Positions 52,935-61,956 of a DNA stretch of 64,000 nt are shown in pieces. How positions within the stretch are numbered: the stretch's first letter is position 1; every line of letters starts with the position of its first letter. The stretch spans positions 7,566-71,565 of the forward strand of contig CAZWCX010000021.1 of NCBI GenBank assembly GCA_964632945.1. The letters are read 5' to 3'. The translations under genes and the position numbers were made by a program. The notes beneath the pieces are model-generated. The model was not told where the DNA came from, ran no database searches, and saw only the letters and a list, made by a program, of their open reading frames with translations. Source of the stretch: CAZWCX01 sp964632945. Its GTDB lineage: Bacteria; Planctomycetota; MHYJ01; WSZJ01; CAZWCX01.

Positions 52935-53474
52935 TCAGTTCTTCGGCGCCGCCGATGCCGGGTGCGGAATGATCCGCTCGCCCGCGCGACGCGGCAGCCA
53001 CATCTCGACCATCGGCAGCAGCGTGATCGCCAGGAAGGCGAGGGTCAACACCCAGCCGCTGATCGCCAGGAACCAGGCGTTGGAAGCGCTGTAGTAGGTG
53101 GTCAGCCAGGGGCCCGCCAGCACGCACGCCGCGGATCCGAAGGAGAGCACGTAGAGCGTGCTCTTCGCCCACTCGGGAATGCGGCAGAGCGCCACCAGGT
53201 GGCAGAGGATGAACAGCAGCATCGGCATCGAAAACGCGTGCGGGTGCGTGATCGCGATCAGTTCGGCGCGTGACTTCGCGAACACCATCCGCTCCTCGTC
53301 CCCCTGGTAGTAGCGTTTCATCCCCTCGATCTCCAGACCGGTCCGGTCGTGGAAGTAGAGCATGGCCACGACGTACCCGGCCAGGGTGAAGACGAGGAAA
53401 CAGGTCAGCAGCACCTTGGTGCTGAACGAAGCGCCCCGCAGGTTGAACGAGGGCATCTTGTAGTACTGGGTCAC
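52935..53474 (-). CDS. Four-helix membrane protein of the flavin operon
   Basis: 179 residues from a GTG at 53474 that overlaps the stop of the FMN/ApbE gene (GTGA). Four membrane helices (about 20-40, 79-100, 107-128, 137-155). Two or more His lie at the membrane edge (THPHAFSMPMLLFILCHLVAL), a pattern that could bind haem b or metal. I do not recognise the family. The overlap with the FMN-binding/ApbE gene suggests it donates or accepts electrons in the same complex. Confidence 0.75.
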   Translation of the reverse strand: MTQYYKMPSFNLRGASFSTKVLLTCFLVFTLAGYVVAMLYFHDRTGLEIEGMKRYYQGDEERMVFAKSRAELIAITHPHAFSMPMLLFILCHLVALCRIPEWAKSTLYVLSFGSAACVLAGPWLTTYYSASNAWFLAISGWVLTLAFLAITLLPMVEMWLPRRAGERIIPHPASAAPKN

Positions 53475-55105
53475 CGCGCGGCCTCCGGGAGCGGGCCGAC
53501 GCGGACCACGCGGGCGATGCCCCCGTCGGCGTCGAGCACGACAAAAAGCGCGGCCGCCTCCGGGTGGTGCCGCTCGAGGAGTTCCCGGCCGCGTTCGGGG
53601 CCGAGAACGAATAGGGCGGTGGAGAGGGCGTCGGCAAGCGCCGCCGTCGGCGCGACCACCGTGACGGCAGCGGCCTCGCGGGCGGGATGGCCCGTGCGCG
53701 GGTCGAGGATGTGCCCGTACCGCACGCCGTCCTGAACGAAGTACTTCTCATAGTCGCCGGACGTGGAGACGGCGTGTCCGTCGAGCCGGAGGGTCACGAG
53801 CGCCGCCTCGGGCTCCCGGGGGTGTTGCACGTCGACGCGCCAGCCGCCCGCGACCGCCAGGGGGCCCGGCGGGGCGGGGCCGAAGCTCCGCAGGTTGCCC
53901 GAGAAATTGACCACCCCGGCCGGCGCGCCGGCGGCCCGCAGGACCTCCACGGCGCGGTCGACGGCGTACCCCTTGCCGATCGCGCCGAGATCGACTTCGC
54001 ACCCCTCCCCGTCGAGCCGAAGCGTGCGCGTCCCAGGATCGAGTTGAAGCCGCCGCCAGCCCACGCGCGCGCGGGCCTCCGCGAGGGCTTCCGCCGCAGG
54101 GACGCGCGTCCCCTCGCCGATGAATCCCCACAGCCGCACCAGCGGTCCCACGGTCGGATCGAAGGCCCCCGCGGAGCGCTCGGCCGTCGCGCGCGCCAGC
54201 GCGAGGACCTCGAAGAGATCGGGCGACAGCGGCACCGCCTCCCGACCCGCCCGGGCCACCGCCCGTACGAGTTCGCTGTCGGAGCGCCAGAGGCTCATCG
54301 CCGCCTCCAGCCGTTCGACCTCCGCGAAGGCGCGATCGATCCCCTCCTCCGCCCGGGCGGCCGGCAGCCCGTCGACGGTAATGGTGAGCAGCGTCCCCAT
54401 CGCCGGGCGACCACGGGTCACCGGGCCGCGCGTCGGCGGCGTCGCCAGGACGCGGCCCGGGACCAGGGGGCGCGACCGCTTCTCCTCCGACGGCGCCGCT
54501 CCCGCCGTATCCTTGGCGGCGTGAAGGACGAAACGATCCACGACCGCCAGGGCCTTCTTCACCCCGGCGCAGATCGCCCGGACGGACATGGTCGCCCCCG
54601 TGATGTTGAGGATGTCGCGATTGATCCGGATCGGGTCGTCCAGCGACTTGCCGACCAGCTGACGGTTGAACCGCTTGCGCGCGATCTCTCCCCCGCGCGA
54701 TTCCCGGTAGACGAGCACCGCCACGTCGAGGACCTTCCCCTCCGGCGACACGGCAACGATGAAGTCGAACGGCTTGAACTTGCCGACTTCGCTGACGATC
54801 ACGGCGTGACCGTAGGCCTTCCCCTTGCGCAGCCCGGTGTGGACCGTGAACGACGATTCGCCCAGCTTGCGCCCGAGCTTCTCCTCGAGCGCCGCCCGGT
54901 CCGCGTCCGTCAGCGCGTGGGTCCGGACGGAAAGGGGATCGTCGCAGTCCGGCAGGACCAGGCGCACGGCCTCCTCCGGTCGGAGGTAGACGGTCGTCTC
55001 GCCGTCCGTCTGTTCCGCCCACGCGGGGCCCGCACTCGCCGCCACCAGCAAGACCGCCGCGCACGCGCGCAGGATCGTGCGTAGACTCGCGCCGATTCCG
55101 CCCAC
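53471..55105 (-). CDS. FMN-binding domain fused to ApbE flavin transferase
   Basis: 544 residues from a GTG at 55105 (GGGAGG 7 bp upstream). A signal peptide (1-30, ending GPAWA) is followed by an FMN-binding domain (about 75-190) carrying the flavinylation motif TGATMS (169-174), in which a Thr receives FMN through a phosphoester bond. The C-terminal part (about 232-540) is ApbE, the FAD:protein FMN transferase (RGRPAMGTLLTI, VDLGAIGKGYA, GDYEKYF, HILDPRTG). Acceptor and modifying enzyme are therefore one exported polypeptide. It lies in an operon with a porin (46 bp upstream) and a membrane protein (overlap). Confidence 0.9.
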   Translation of the reverse strand: MGGIGASLRTILRACAAVLLVAASAGPAWAEQTDGETTVYLRPEEAVRLVLPDCDDPLSVRTHALTDADRAALEEKLGRKLGESSFTVHTGLRKGKAYGHAVIVSEVGKFKPFDFIVAVSPEGKVLDVAVLVYRESRGGEIARKRFNRQLVGKSLDDPIRINRDILNITGATMSVRAICAGVKKALAVVDRFVLHAAKDTAGAAPSEEKRSRPLVPGRVLATPPTRGPVTRGRPAMGTLLTITVDGLPAARAEEGIDRAFAEVERLEAAMSLWRSDSELVRAVARAGREAVPLSPDLFEVLALARATAERSAGAFDPTVGPLVRLWGFIGEGTRVPAAEALAEARARVGWRRLQLDPGTRTLRLDGEGCEVDLGAIGKGYAVDRAVEVLRAAGAPAGVVNFSGNLRSFGPAPPGPLAVAGGWRVDVQHPREPEAALVTLRLDGHAVSTSGDYEKYFVQDGVRYGHILDPRTGHPAREAAAVTVVAPTAALADALSTALFVLGPERGRELLERHHPEAAALFVVLDADGGIARVVRVGPLPEAAR

Positions 55106-55151
55106 TGCCTTTCCTCCCCATCGAATCCGATTGTCACCGGCCGCGCGCGCC

Positions 55152-56558
55152 CTAGAAATACGAGGCGACGCTGAACAGGAACGCATCGTTGTCGTCGCGG
55201 TCGATCGTGTTGTCTCCGTACCCGGTGTTGAACTGGTAGTCGAACTTGATCACGGTGTCCTCGGTGTAGCGGAAATTCAGGCCGACCGTGCCGCGCGTCA
55301 GCTTGCGGCCGTCCAGGTCGTCATACTCCCAGCGCCCCACCAGCGTGAAGGTGGAGTCCTCGGTGAAGACCGAGGGAACCCAGTCGGTCAGGAATCCCGG
55401 CATGAAGTGGTAGTTCGTCTGCAGGTAGTAGCCCCAAAAGTCGTCGGGGACGCCGCTGGCCCGCGCGAAGTTGTCCCGGCCGATGTGCGCGTAGGCGACC
55501 TCGCCGAGCACCTCGAAGGCGCCCGACTGCCAGGCGAAGTCGAAGGCGCTGATGCTCAGCCAGTTGTCATGGTCTTCGTCGTAGCGGCCGTTGTGCGAGG
55601 AGACGCCCAGCTCCAACCCCAGGAATGGACTGTAGGCGACCCGGCCGACCGTCGACAGATGATTGTTGATCACCGTCTCCCCGCCGCGTGCGCTGCGCAG
55701 CCCGTTCGCCCGCGAGATCGTCGTCGTCCCGTTCTTGCGCAGACCGTCGAATCCATCCACCACGTAAATCTCGTAGTCGAGGCGGTCCTCCTCGCCGGGA
55801 TAGATCGAGCCGAAGAAACCCGCGCCGACCTCGCTCAGCGTCGTCGGAATGATCAGCCGGTCCACCAGCGGACGGTCGGTGAGATCCTGCAGCGGAGAAT
55901 CGTGCACGAGATTCACCTTCCCGAGCGGCGAGAGGATGATCCCCGAACGGAAGTTCACGGCCTCCGAGAAGGTCATGTCGATCGTCGCGAATTCGACCTT
56001 CAGGTCGCCCCCGTCGGGACTGTTGGGTCCGCCATGCTCGATCTCGATCTCGCTCGCGAATTTGAACAGTTCCGAGATGTCGCCATAGATGAACGGGACG
56101 AGCCGATGCTGGTCGAAGAACTTGTCCCGGTTCTCCTCGTCCTTGAACTCCAGGTCGATGTAGCCCCCCAGGTAGGTGTTGCGTCCCAATCGGGACAGGA
56201 ATGGCTTGCTGTACTGCCCGCCGAATCCGGCCGTCAGTCGCTTCTCGGCAAACGCCGTCGATGGCTCCGGGGCCGGAGTCAGGGAGTCGGGTTTTTTTCG
56301 CGTCCCCGCCTCGCTGACGGCGGCCTCGGCGAGATCGGCCCCGGCGGCGCGCGCCGAGCGCAGTTCCTGCACCTCCGACTTCAACGTGGTAATCTCGGCG
56401 CGCATCGCGGCCACTTCGCGAAGCAGTTGCTCCAACGTGCCCGCAGCGGCCGCTTCCCCGGCCGGCTTCGGGTCGGCTTCCGCAGGACCCGCGATCCCAC
56501 CGACCCACAGGAGCAGGAACGCGCCCGCGATGATCACCCCTCCTCCCGACTGGCTCAT
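55152..56558 (-). CDS. Outer-membrane porin (OprO/OprP-like)
   Basis: 468 residues from the ATG at 56558 (GGAGGGAG upstream). Signal peptide 1-28; an Ala/Glu coiled-coil stretch at about 40-70 (LEQLLREVAAMRAEITTLKS) as in trimeric porins that anchor to peptidoglycan; then a long beta-barrel with alternating aromatic and charged residues and a C-terminal Phe (SVASYF). The barrel resembles phosphate-selective porin O/P types, but the substrate cannot be told. It implies a diderm envelope. It is the first gene of the porin, FMN/ApbE and membrane protein operon. Confidence 0.85.
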   Translation of the reverse strand: MSQSGGGVIIAGAFLLLWVGGIAGPAEADPKPAGEAAAAGTLEQLLREVAAMRAEITTLKSEVQELRSARAAGADLAEAAVSEAGTRKKPDSLTPAPEPSTAFAEKRLTAGFGGQYSKPFLSRLGRNTYLGGYIDLEFKDEENRDKFFDQHRLVPFIYGDISELFKFASEIEIEHGGPNSPDGGDLKVEFATIDMTFSEAVNFRSGIILSPLGKVNLVHDSPLQDLTDRPLVDRLIIPTTLSEVGAGFFGSIYPGEEDRLDYEIYVVDGFDGLRKNGTTTISRANGLRSARGGETVINNHLSTVGRVAYSPFLGLELGVSSHNGRYDEDHDNWLSISAFDFAWQSGAFEVLGEVAYAHIGRDNFARASGVPDDFWGYYLQTNYHFMPGFLTDWVPSVFTEDSTFTLVGRWEYDDLDGRKLTRGTVGLNFRYTEDTVIKFDYQFNTGYGDNTIDRDDNDAFLFSVASYF

Positions 56559-57025
56559 TTTTCTCCCTCCCTCCGCTCGACTCGATTCGCCATCCCCGGA
56601 AGTTCGCCATCCGGTTTGGCGCGGCAAGCCCATGTATGTATACCCGACGCTTTGTTCTATATGCCAGACTGAGGTATGGCATACCGAACTCTGGTGGGGT
56701 TGTCAACGCAATTCGCCTTGGATCCACTTCGCGGCGATCGCGAGGGGCCCGGGGCGATCGGTCCTGGGCGATCGACCGGCAACCACGAGAAAGGAGCCAA
56801 CGCCGGGGCGAAGCGGCGCGAGCGCGGTTGCGGGGGTGGTCGCCGCAGGCAGGCCGGCGGACGGGGGTGGCGCGGTGGAACGGCGGATCCGGATCGCCGG
56901 GCGTCCGAAGGGGCAAGACGCCGGCGAAGAGTGGGTTGCGGGGAAGGGGCGGAATGCCCCGGCGGTGCCCGGCGGCGGGCGGGCGGAGATGTCCCGCCCG
57001 GCCCGGCGCGCCGGTCTGCCGCAGC
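56559..57025. other. Gene-free region with the porin promoter
   Basis: 467 bp between the porin start and the arsM stop (both minus strand). Besides the promoter and palindromes at 56660..56706 it is GC-rich with Arg/Gly/Pro shadow frames and no gene. Confidence 0.5.
56660..56706 (-). promoter_or_regulatory. Porin-operon promoter with palindromic operator
   Basis: Minus strand TTGACA (56706..56701), 17-bp spacer, TATGCC (56683..56678). The -10 is covered by TATGCCA/TGGCATA arms (56660..56666 and 56677..56683) and by an inner GGTATG/CATACC dyad (56673..56685), typical of repressor or activator control. The leader is about 110 nt. Confidence 0.5.
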
Positions 57026-58009
57026 TCATCGCTCGGGCGGTCCCCCCGGCTTCACCGCAAACACCTTGACGCTGGCGGCAAACTCGTTTGGATCGAACTG
57101 TTGGAGGAGCGAGCGCCACCGGTCGGAAGGATCCTCACCGGCGCTCTCGCAGCAGCCGGCGTTTGTAACCGGCAGCGCGACCGTTCGCGGTGCAGTCCCG
57201 AGCGGGGAAGACCCGCCGGCGGGGGCGGTCCTCTGCGGGGACTGCGCCGAGGATTGGGGAGGGGAAGGCGCCGCCGCGCAAGATCCCGAGGCACCCGAAG
57301 CCGAGAGCGCCAGGGCGTAGGCACGCAGGTCTGCGCCGGAGTCGATGACCTGGACGGACGAGAAGCCGGCCTCGCGCAGGCCGGTCCGGTAGTCCTCGAC
57401 GAGAATGGCTCCGGCGACGCATCCCACGTAGGCTTGCACGTCCGCGGCGATCCCCGGGGGAAGCGGCTTCCGCAGGGCGATGTCGCTGACGGCGAGGCGG
57501 CCGCCGGGCTTGAGCACGCGGGCGATTTCGCGGAACACCGCGCTCTTGTCGGGAGCGAGATTGATGACGCAGTTGCTGATGACGCAATCGACCGACGCAT
57601 CCGGCAAGGGGAGTCGGTCGATCGTGGCGAGGTGAAACTCTACATTGGTGAACGGACGTCCCCCGATCCCGGCGGTGGCATTGCGGCGGGCGCGCTCGAT
57701 CATGTCGGGCGTCATGTCGATGCCGATCGCTTTCCCGGTCGGCCCGACTTTCCCCGCGGCCAGGAAGACGTCGAGCCCCGCGCCGCTGCCCAGATCCACC
57801 ACCACCTCTCCGGGGCGCAGCCTGGCGAGCGCCGTGGGATTGCCGCACGAGACCCCGAGATTCGCGTTCGCGGGGATCGATGCCAATTCTTCCGGGGCAT
57901 AGCCGAATGCCGCGGCCACGGCCCGTACCCCAGGATCCTCGCCACCTTTTCCCGAACGGGCGATTGAGCCGTAGCGGTCCTTCACTTCTTCCTGGATCGG
58001 CTTGGTCAT
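57026..58009 (-). CDS. arsM: Arsenite S-adenosylmethionine methyltransferase
   Basis: 327 residues from the ATG at 58009. SAM motif VVDLGSGAGLDVFLAA; As(III)-binding thiols C55 (SCGNP), C147 (SNCVINL) and C197 (YVGCVAG) match the conserved Cys of ArsM. It methylates arsenite stepwise. Between the catalytic domain and the C-terminal strand (ASVKVFAVKP) sits an insertion of about 60 residues rich in Ala, Pro and Ser (240-300) with a CC pair (286-287), absent from typical ArsM. No arsR or other ars gene is next to it. It stands alone, with a candidate promoter and palindrome upstream. Confidence 0.9.
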   Translation of the reverse strand: MTKPIQEEVKDRYGSIARSGKGGEDPGVRAVAAAFGYAPEELASIPANANLGVSCGNPTALARLRPGEVVVDLGSGAGLDVFLAAGKVGPTGKAIGIDMTPDMIERARRNATAGIGGRPFTNVEFHLATIDRLPLPDASVDCVISNCVINLAPDKSAVFREIARVLKPGGRLAVSDIALRKPLPPGIAADVQAYVGCVAGAILVEDYRTGLREAGFSSVQVIDSGADLRAYALALSASGASGSCAAAPSPPQSSAQSPQRTAPAGGSSPLGTAPRTVALPVTNAGCCESAGEDPSDRWRSLLQQFDPNEFAASVKVFAVKPGGPPER

Positions 58010-58366
58010 GGGATGTGCCTTTCGCTGGAGACGAGAGCCGGAACACGGCGGGGGAAAAGCCTATTCCCGCCGGTGGGGTCCAGGGCTGTCAACGAGCTTT
58101 ACCGATTGTAGACTTTCGCCATACCTGAACGTGGAGAATCTCCACGGTTCCCCTCGTTCCTCTTCCGTTCAGGGGACTCACCCGCGCCGGATCCCTCAGG
58201 CCGACTTCCACGAGTACTCATCCAGATGCAACTTGTGGGGCGCATTTACATTCTGGGTGGAAGAGCTGGATCGAGGGGAACTCAGGCCCGGCATTTGTGT
58301 CTATGGGGCATGCCCGGGGCGAGGGAATCGCCGAAGAGCGGAGAAACCGAGACGGAGGCCAAGCGG
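58010..58366. other. Gene-free divergent region upstream of arsM
   Basis: 357 bp. It contains the arsM -10 candidate and the 17-bp palindrome listed separately, plus GGAGG before the ATG at 58367. Nothing else is recognised. Confidence 0.5.
58105..58146 (-). promoter_or_regulatory. Candidate arsM promoter with -35 palindrome
   Basis: Minus strand TACAAT (58110..58105) as a -10; the -35 position is covered by a perfect 17-bp palindrome, CGTGGAGA-A-TCTCCACG (58130..58146), suited to a dimeric regulator. The -35 itself is weak, as in activator-dependent promoters. Confidence 0.35.
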
Positions 58367-58957
58367 ATGAAGAAGACTCCCCCCTACCTGCCCACGGTCA
58401 CGCGCCAGCCGCGCCGGAGTTCCCGGCCGACCCGAACGATCCGACCGTGGAGCGCCGGGCAAAAGGCCGCTTGCATGGCGGTCATGGGTGTGGTCCTCGG
58501 CGTCTTCGGGATCGGGGTTCGCAACTTCCTCGCGAAGCGGGCGGCGGACGAGGCGTTTGCGGCTCGCGAGGACCGCGCGGGCGCGGTGGCGCGCGAACTG
58601 GCGCGGGCGCGCGAGATGGCGGAGCCCGATGCGGAGCGGATGCTCCGCGATGCGGTCGGGATCGAGGATCTCGCGCGGGGCACGCGGTGGGAAGCGGAGA
58701 TCGCGCGACAGGCGCGCTTCGCCTGCGAACGCATCGCCTTCTTGAAGGACCGGGCGCCCCGGCGGGCACTGCTCGGGGCCTTGGAAGATCCGGGCTACGT
58801 GGCCGCGCATCCTCTGGATGCCCTGCGCGCCCTGCGGATGCTGGACGAGAATCCCCACGCCTCGGACGACGCCGACTTCCGCGCCCGACTCGAGCGCGCG
58901 CAGGCGGCCGCTGCAGCTCACGCGGGAGAACTCGTGCAGGCCTCGGTTCGCAACTGA
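58367..58957 (+). CDS. Small single-pass membrane protein
   Basis: 196 residues from the ATG at 58367 (GGAGG upstream). A basic N-terminus (KKTPPYLPTVTRQPRRSSRPTR) is followed by one membrane helix (about 35-55, MAVMGVVLGVFGIGV) and then a helical Arg/Glu/Ala-rich domain of 140 residues, coiled-coil-like at first. Orientation by positive-inside rule puts the C-terminal domain outside the cytoplasm. Unrecognised family. It stands 655 bp before the PilB-like gene on the same strand. Confidence 0.7.
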   Translation: MKKTPPYLPTVTRQPRRSSRPTRTIRPWSAGQKAACMAVMGVVLGVFGIGVRNFLAKRAADEAFAAREDRAGAVARELARAREMAEPDAERMLRDAVGIEDLARGTRWEAEIARQARFACERIAFLKDRAPRRALLGALEDPGYVAAHPLDALRALRMLDENPHASDDADFRARLERAQAAAAAHAGELVQASVRN

Positions 58958-59612
58958 TCCGGACCTGCGCCCGGCGGCCTGGGACGGGAGGAGTGCTTCG
59001 TCCCCCCAGGCATGGCCGCTGCGTGGGTGGAAGCTCGAGCCGCCGGAACAGGTCACCTTCCCGCGCGGCGCACCGGCGGCCCGGATCGTCGGCTTCCCCC
59101 GCGGGTCGAGGCTCCGGCGTATTCCAGCCATCCGGCCTCGCGACGGACCGCCCTCCCGAACGATCTCGAGAGCCTGAGCGATACCCGCTTGACGATCGGT
59201 TGGGAATCACATTGATGCCCAAGCCAGGCGATCCCACCGCGCATGGCTTGTGACCGGGGCGGGTCACCTCGCGTTCGCTGCTGGCGGGGGGCATGAGGGG
59301 CCCTGCGGCCCGGATTCGCGACGCCCACGCACCGGTCCCGCTCGCGGATCGGCCGAAACTCGCACGACGGCGACCGCGGACGGACGCGTCGCGTTCTAGT
59401 CCCGTGACGCGATCACGGGAGTGCGACAGGTTTTTCACCTTCTCACGGCGAATAATCGCGCCAAGTCCGCTCGCCGTCGCCGCGATCGCGCGATCCCCCA
59501 CCGCATCGCCCGCGGAACGACGCTTGCTACCCCCATCCGCGCGCCGCGGTCGACCCAGCCGGGGCGCCGTTTCGGGTTGGCGTTTCTGATTGCTGCAATG
59601 GGAGGTCCTGCC
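58958..59612. other. Gene-free region before the PIMT-PilB gene
   Basis: 655 bp with no protein-like frame. A perfect hairpin TCCCGTGA/TCACGGGA (59400..59407 with 59413..59420, 5-nt loop) lies near its end, about 10 bp before a T5 run, and could be a terminator or regulatory stem. Confidence 0.5.
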
Positions 59613-61919
59613 GTGATCGAGAGCTTGCGACAAGGATACACGTCCGCGTGTCCCACGACCCAGAGGGTGCCGTTGATCCATCGGGCGATCGCCACGATCC
59701 CGCGGCGCGTCTTTGTTCGCACGGAAGCGGAAGCGCTTGCGTTCGATGACCGCAACATTCCGGGAATGGAGCTTCAGGCCTTGTGGGCGCCGGATGCCCT
59801 GGTGGCGATCCTGACGGCCCTCGCGCCGAACCACGGCCGTCGCGTCCTGCAGATCGGCGTCGGTTCGGGGTACTGCGCGGCGATTCTCGATCGGATGGGG
59901 CTCGAGGTGTTTGCCATCGATCCCGTCAAGGTCCTGGTGGAGCTGGCGACGCGGAATCTGGAGCGCGTGGGCTGTGAGGGCGTGCACCTCCAACAGGCGG
60001 CGCCGCATGCGGGCTGGCCGGACACGGCGAGTTTCGACGCCGTGCTCGTTTCGTACCCGTCGGTTCCGGTCTCCCAGGCCCTGCGCGAGCAGCTCGCGGT
60101 GGGCGGGCACCTGATCGTGGTCACGGGTCGCCACCTGGCGCACCAATCGATCGTGCGTATCTCCCGGACCACGGAACACTCCTTCCAGGAAGAGCGGCTC
60201 GGGGAGGTTCGGCTTTGCCGGAGAACCGGAGACCTGCTGGTCGAACTTGGATTGGCGAAACGCGAAGACGTGGACCATGCGGCGGAAGAGGCGCGCACCA
60301 CAAGGCGCCGGATCGGCGAGATCCTCGTGGCGCGCAAGGGGCTTTCCGAGGCGGCGGTCTACCGGGCGCTCGCCGCGCAGAAGGGAGTGAAATTCGGGAC
60401 CCTCGACAGCCTCGTGCATCATGTCGATCTGCGTGCGGTGCGCGCCGTGCCCCGTTCCTTCCTCGAACACAACCGGTTCCTGCCGGTGAGCCGCAAGGAG
60501 GGGCGGTTGACCGTGGCCACCTGTGACAGCGAACCGAATCTGGTCGACCTGGGGAAGGCGATCGAGCACGACGACGTCGAGATCTGCCTCGTCACACCCA
60601 CGGACTTTCGCCGGCTGTGGTCGTCGGTCGACCTCATGCTGTCGGGTCGCTCCTCGAATATCGTCCTCGAGGAGGATGCGAAGTCTCCGGAGAAGGACCT
60701 TTCCGCGGTCCAAAGCGGCGACGACGAATCCCACCTGGTTCACCTCTTCGAGATGCTGCTGCTCGAAGCGATCGGGGAGCGGGCGAGCGACATCCACGTC
60801 GAGCGCTACGGCGAACGGGTGCGCGTGCGGATTCGTGTCGATGGCGACTTGCGCGACATGAACCGGTTCCGGCTCACCCCGCAGGAGCAACAGGGGATGC
60901 TCAACGTCCTGAAGATCCGCACCGGAATGGACATCGCCGAGCATCGTCTCCCGCAGGCGGGCCGCATGCGAATCCGGGTGGACGGGAAGGCCTTCGACAT
61001 GCGCGTGCAGACGCAGCCCGCGCTGCATGGAGAGCACGCCATCCTGCGGGTCCTGCCCCAGCAGATGAAGCTCCTCGACGTGGAAGACCTGGGGTTTCCT
61101 GGGCCGATCGCCAAGGCGTATCGTCGGCTGGTCGACGAGCCGTCCGGGCTGGTCCTGGTCGTCGGGCCGACGGGATCGGGGAAGTCGACGACCCTCTACG
61201 CGGCGCTTCAGATCCTCGCCCAGGACATGACGCGGAAGGTCATCACCATCGAGGATCCGATCGAGTACTCCATCGAGGGGATCCAGCAGACCCAGGTGCG
61301 CCGGGAAATCGGATTCGCCTTCGCCGAAGCGATGAAGGCCTTCCTGCGCGAGGACCCCGACGTGATCCTGGTCGGGGAAATCCGGGATCACGAAACCGCG
61401 CTCGAAGCCATGCGGGCGTCGCAAACCGGGCACCTCGTGCTGTCGACCCTGCACTGCGGCGACTCGATCGATACCGTGCAGCGGCTCCTCGACCTGAATC
61501 TGAATCCCAATACGATCGGCAGCGAGCTGCTCGCGGTGATTCCGCAGCGGTTGGCGCGACGCAACTGCGAGGAATGCAAGGCCCCGAACGAGCCGGATCC
61601 GGCGCTGCTGCGGGAGGTCTTTCCCGAAGGTCCGCCTCCCGACTTCCGCAGTTTCAAGGGGGTGGGATGCCAGCGCTGCAGCGGCTTCGGGACCCTGGGG
61701 CGGATTTCGGTGGTCGAGTTCCTGCGCGTCAACGACGAAATCCGGACCGGGATCTCCCGGCGCCTTCCCGTCCACGAGCTGCGGTATCTGGGAGTCCGGG
61801 CGGGGATGATCCCGATGCGCGAGACGGCGCTCGGACTGGTGGTCCAGGGCATGATTCCATTCACGGAACTGCCGGAGATCCTGCCGACCGAGCGGCTGTC
61901 CGGAGTCCAACCGGCCTGA
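59613..61919 (+). CDS. PilB/GspE-type secretion ATPase with N-terminal PIMT-like methyltransferase domain
   Basis: 768 residues from a GTG at 59613 (GGGAGG upstream). Residues 15-200 look like a protein-L-isoaspartate methyltransferase: PRRVFV, LQALWAPDALVAILTAL, SAM motif VLQIGVGSGYCAAIL (78-92), AIDPVK, FDAVLVS, REQLAVGGHLIVV. Then a T2SS-E-N (MshEN) domain (203-345) and the ATPase: SDIHVE, GRMRIRVDG, Walker A GPTGSGKST (518-526), Walker B DVILVGEI (583-590), and a zinc site C652, C655, C686, C689. All ATPase residues are present, so it should energise a type IV pilus or type II secretion system. No other pilus gene is in the window. A kinase gene follows 37 bp later. Confidence 0.9.
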   Translation: MIESLRQGYTSACPTTQRVPLIHRAIATIPRRVFVRTEAEALAFDDRNIPGMELQALWAPDALVAILTALAPNHGRRVLQIGVGSGYCAAILDRMGLEVFAIDPVKVLVELATRNLERVGCEGVHLQQAAPHAGWPDTASFDAVLVSYPSVPVSQALREQLAVGGHLIVVTGRHLAHQSIVRISRTTEHSFQEERLGEVRLCRRTGDLLVELGLAKREDVDHAAEEARTTRRRIGEILVARKGLSEAAVYRALAAQKGVKFGTLDSLVHHVDLRAVRAVPRSFLEHNRFLPVSRKEGRLTVATCDSEPNLVDLGKAIEHDDVEICLVTPTDFRRLWSSVDLMLSGRSSNIVLEEDAKSPEKDLSAVQSGDDESHLVHLFEMLLLEAIGERASDIHVERYGERVRVRIRVDGDLRDMNRFRLTPQEQQGMLNVLKIRTGMDIAEHRLPQAGRMRIRVDGKAFDMRVQTQPALHGEHAILRVLPQQMKLLDVEDLGFPGPIAKAYRRLVDEPSGLVLVVGPTGSGKSTTLYAALQILAQDMTRKVITIEDPIEYSIEGIQQTQVRREIGFAFAEAMKAFLREDPDVILVGEIRDHETALEAMRASQTGHLVLSTLHCGDSIDTVQRLLDLNLNPNTIGSELLAVIPQRLARRNCEECKAPNEPDPALLREVFPEGPPPDFRSFKGVGCQRCSGFGTLGRISVVEFLRVNDEIRTGISRRLPVHELRYLGVRAGMIPMRETALGLVVQGMIPFTELPEILPTERLSGVQPA

Positions 61920-61956
61920 ACCGACGGGCGGGAAGCCCGAGAGTGGAGGGGCCGAC

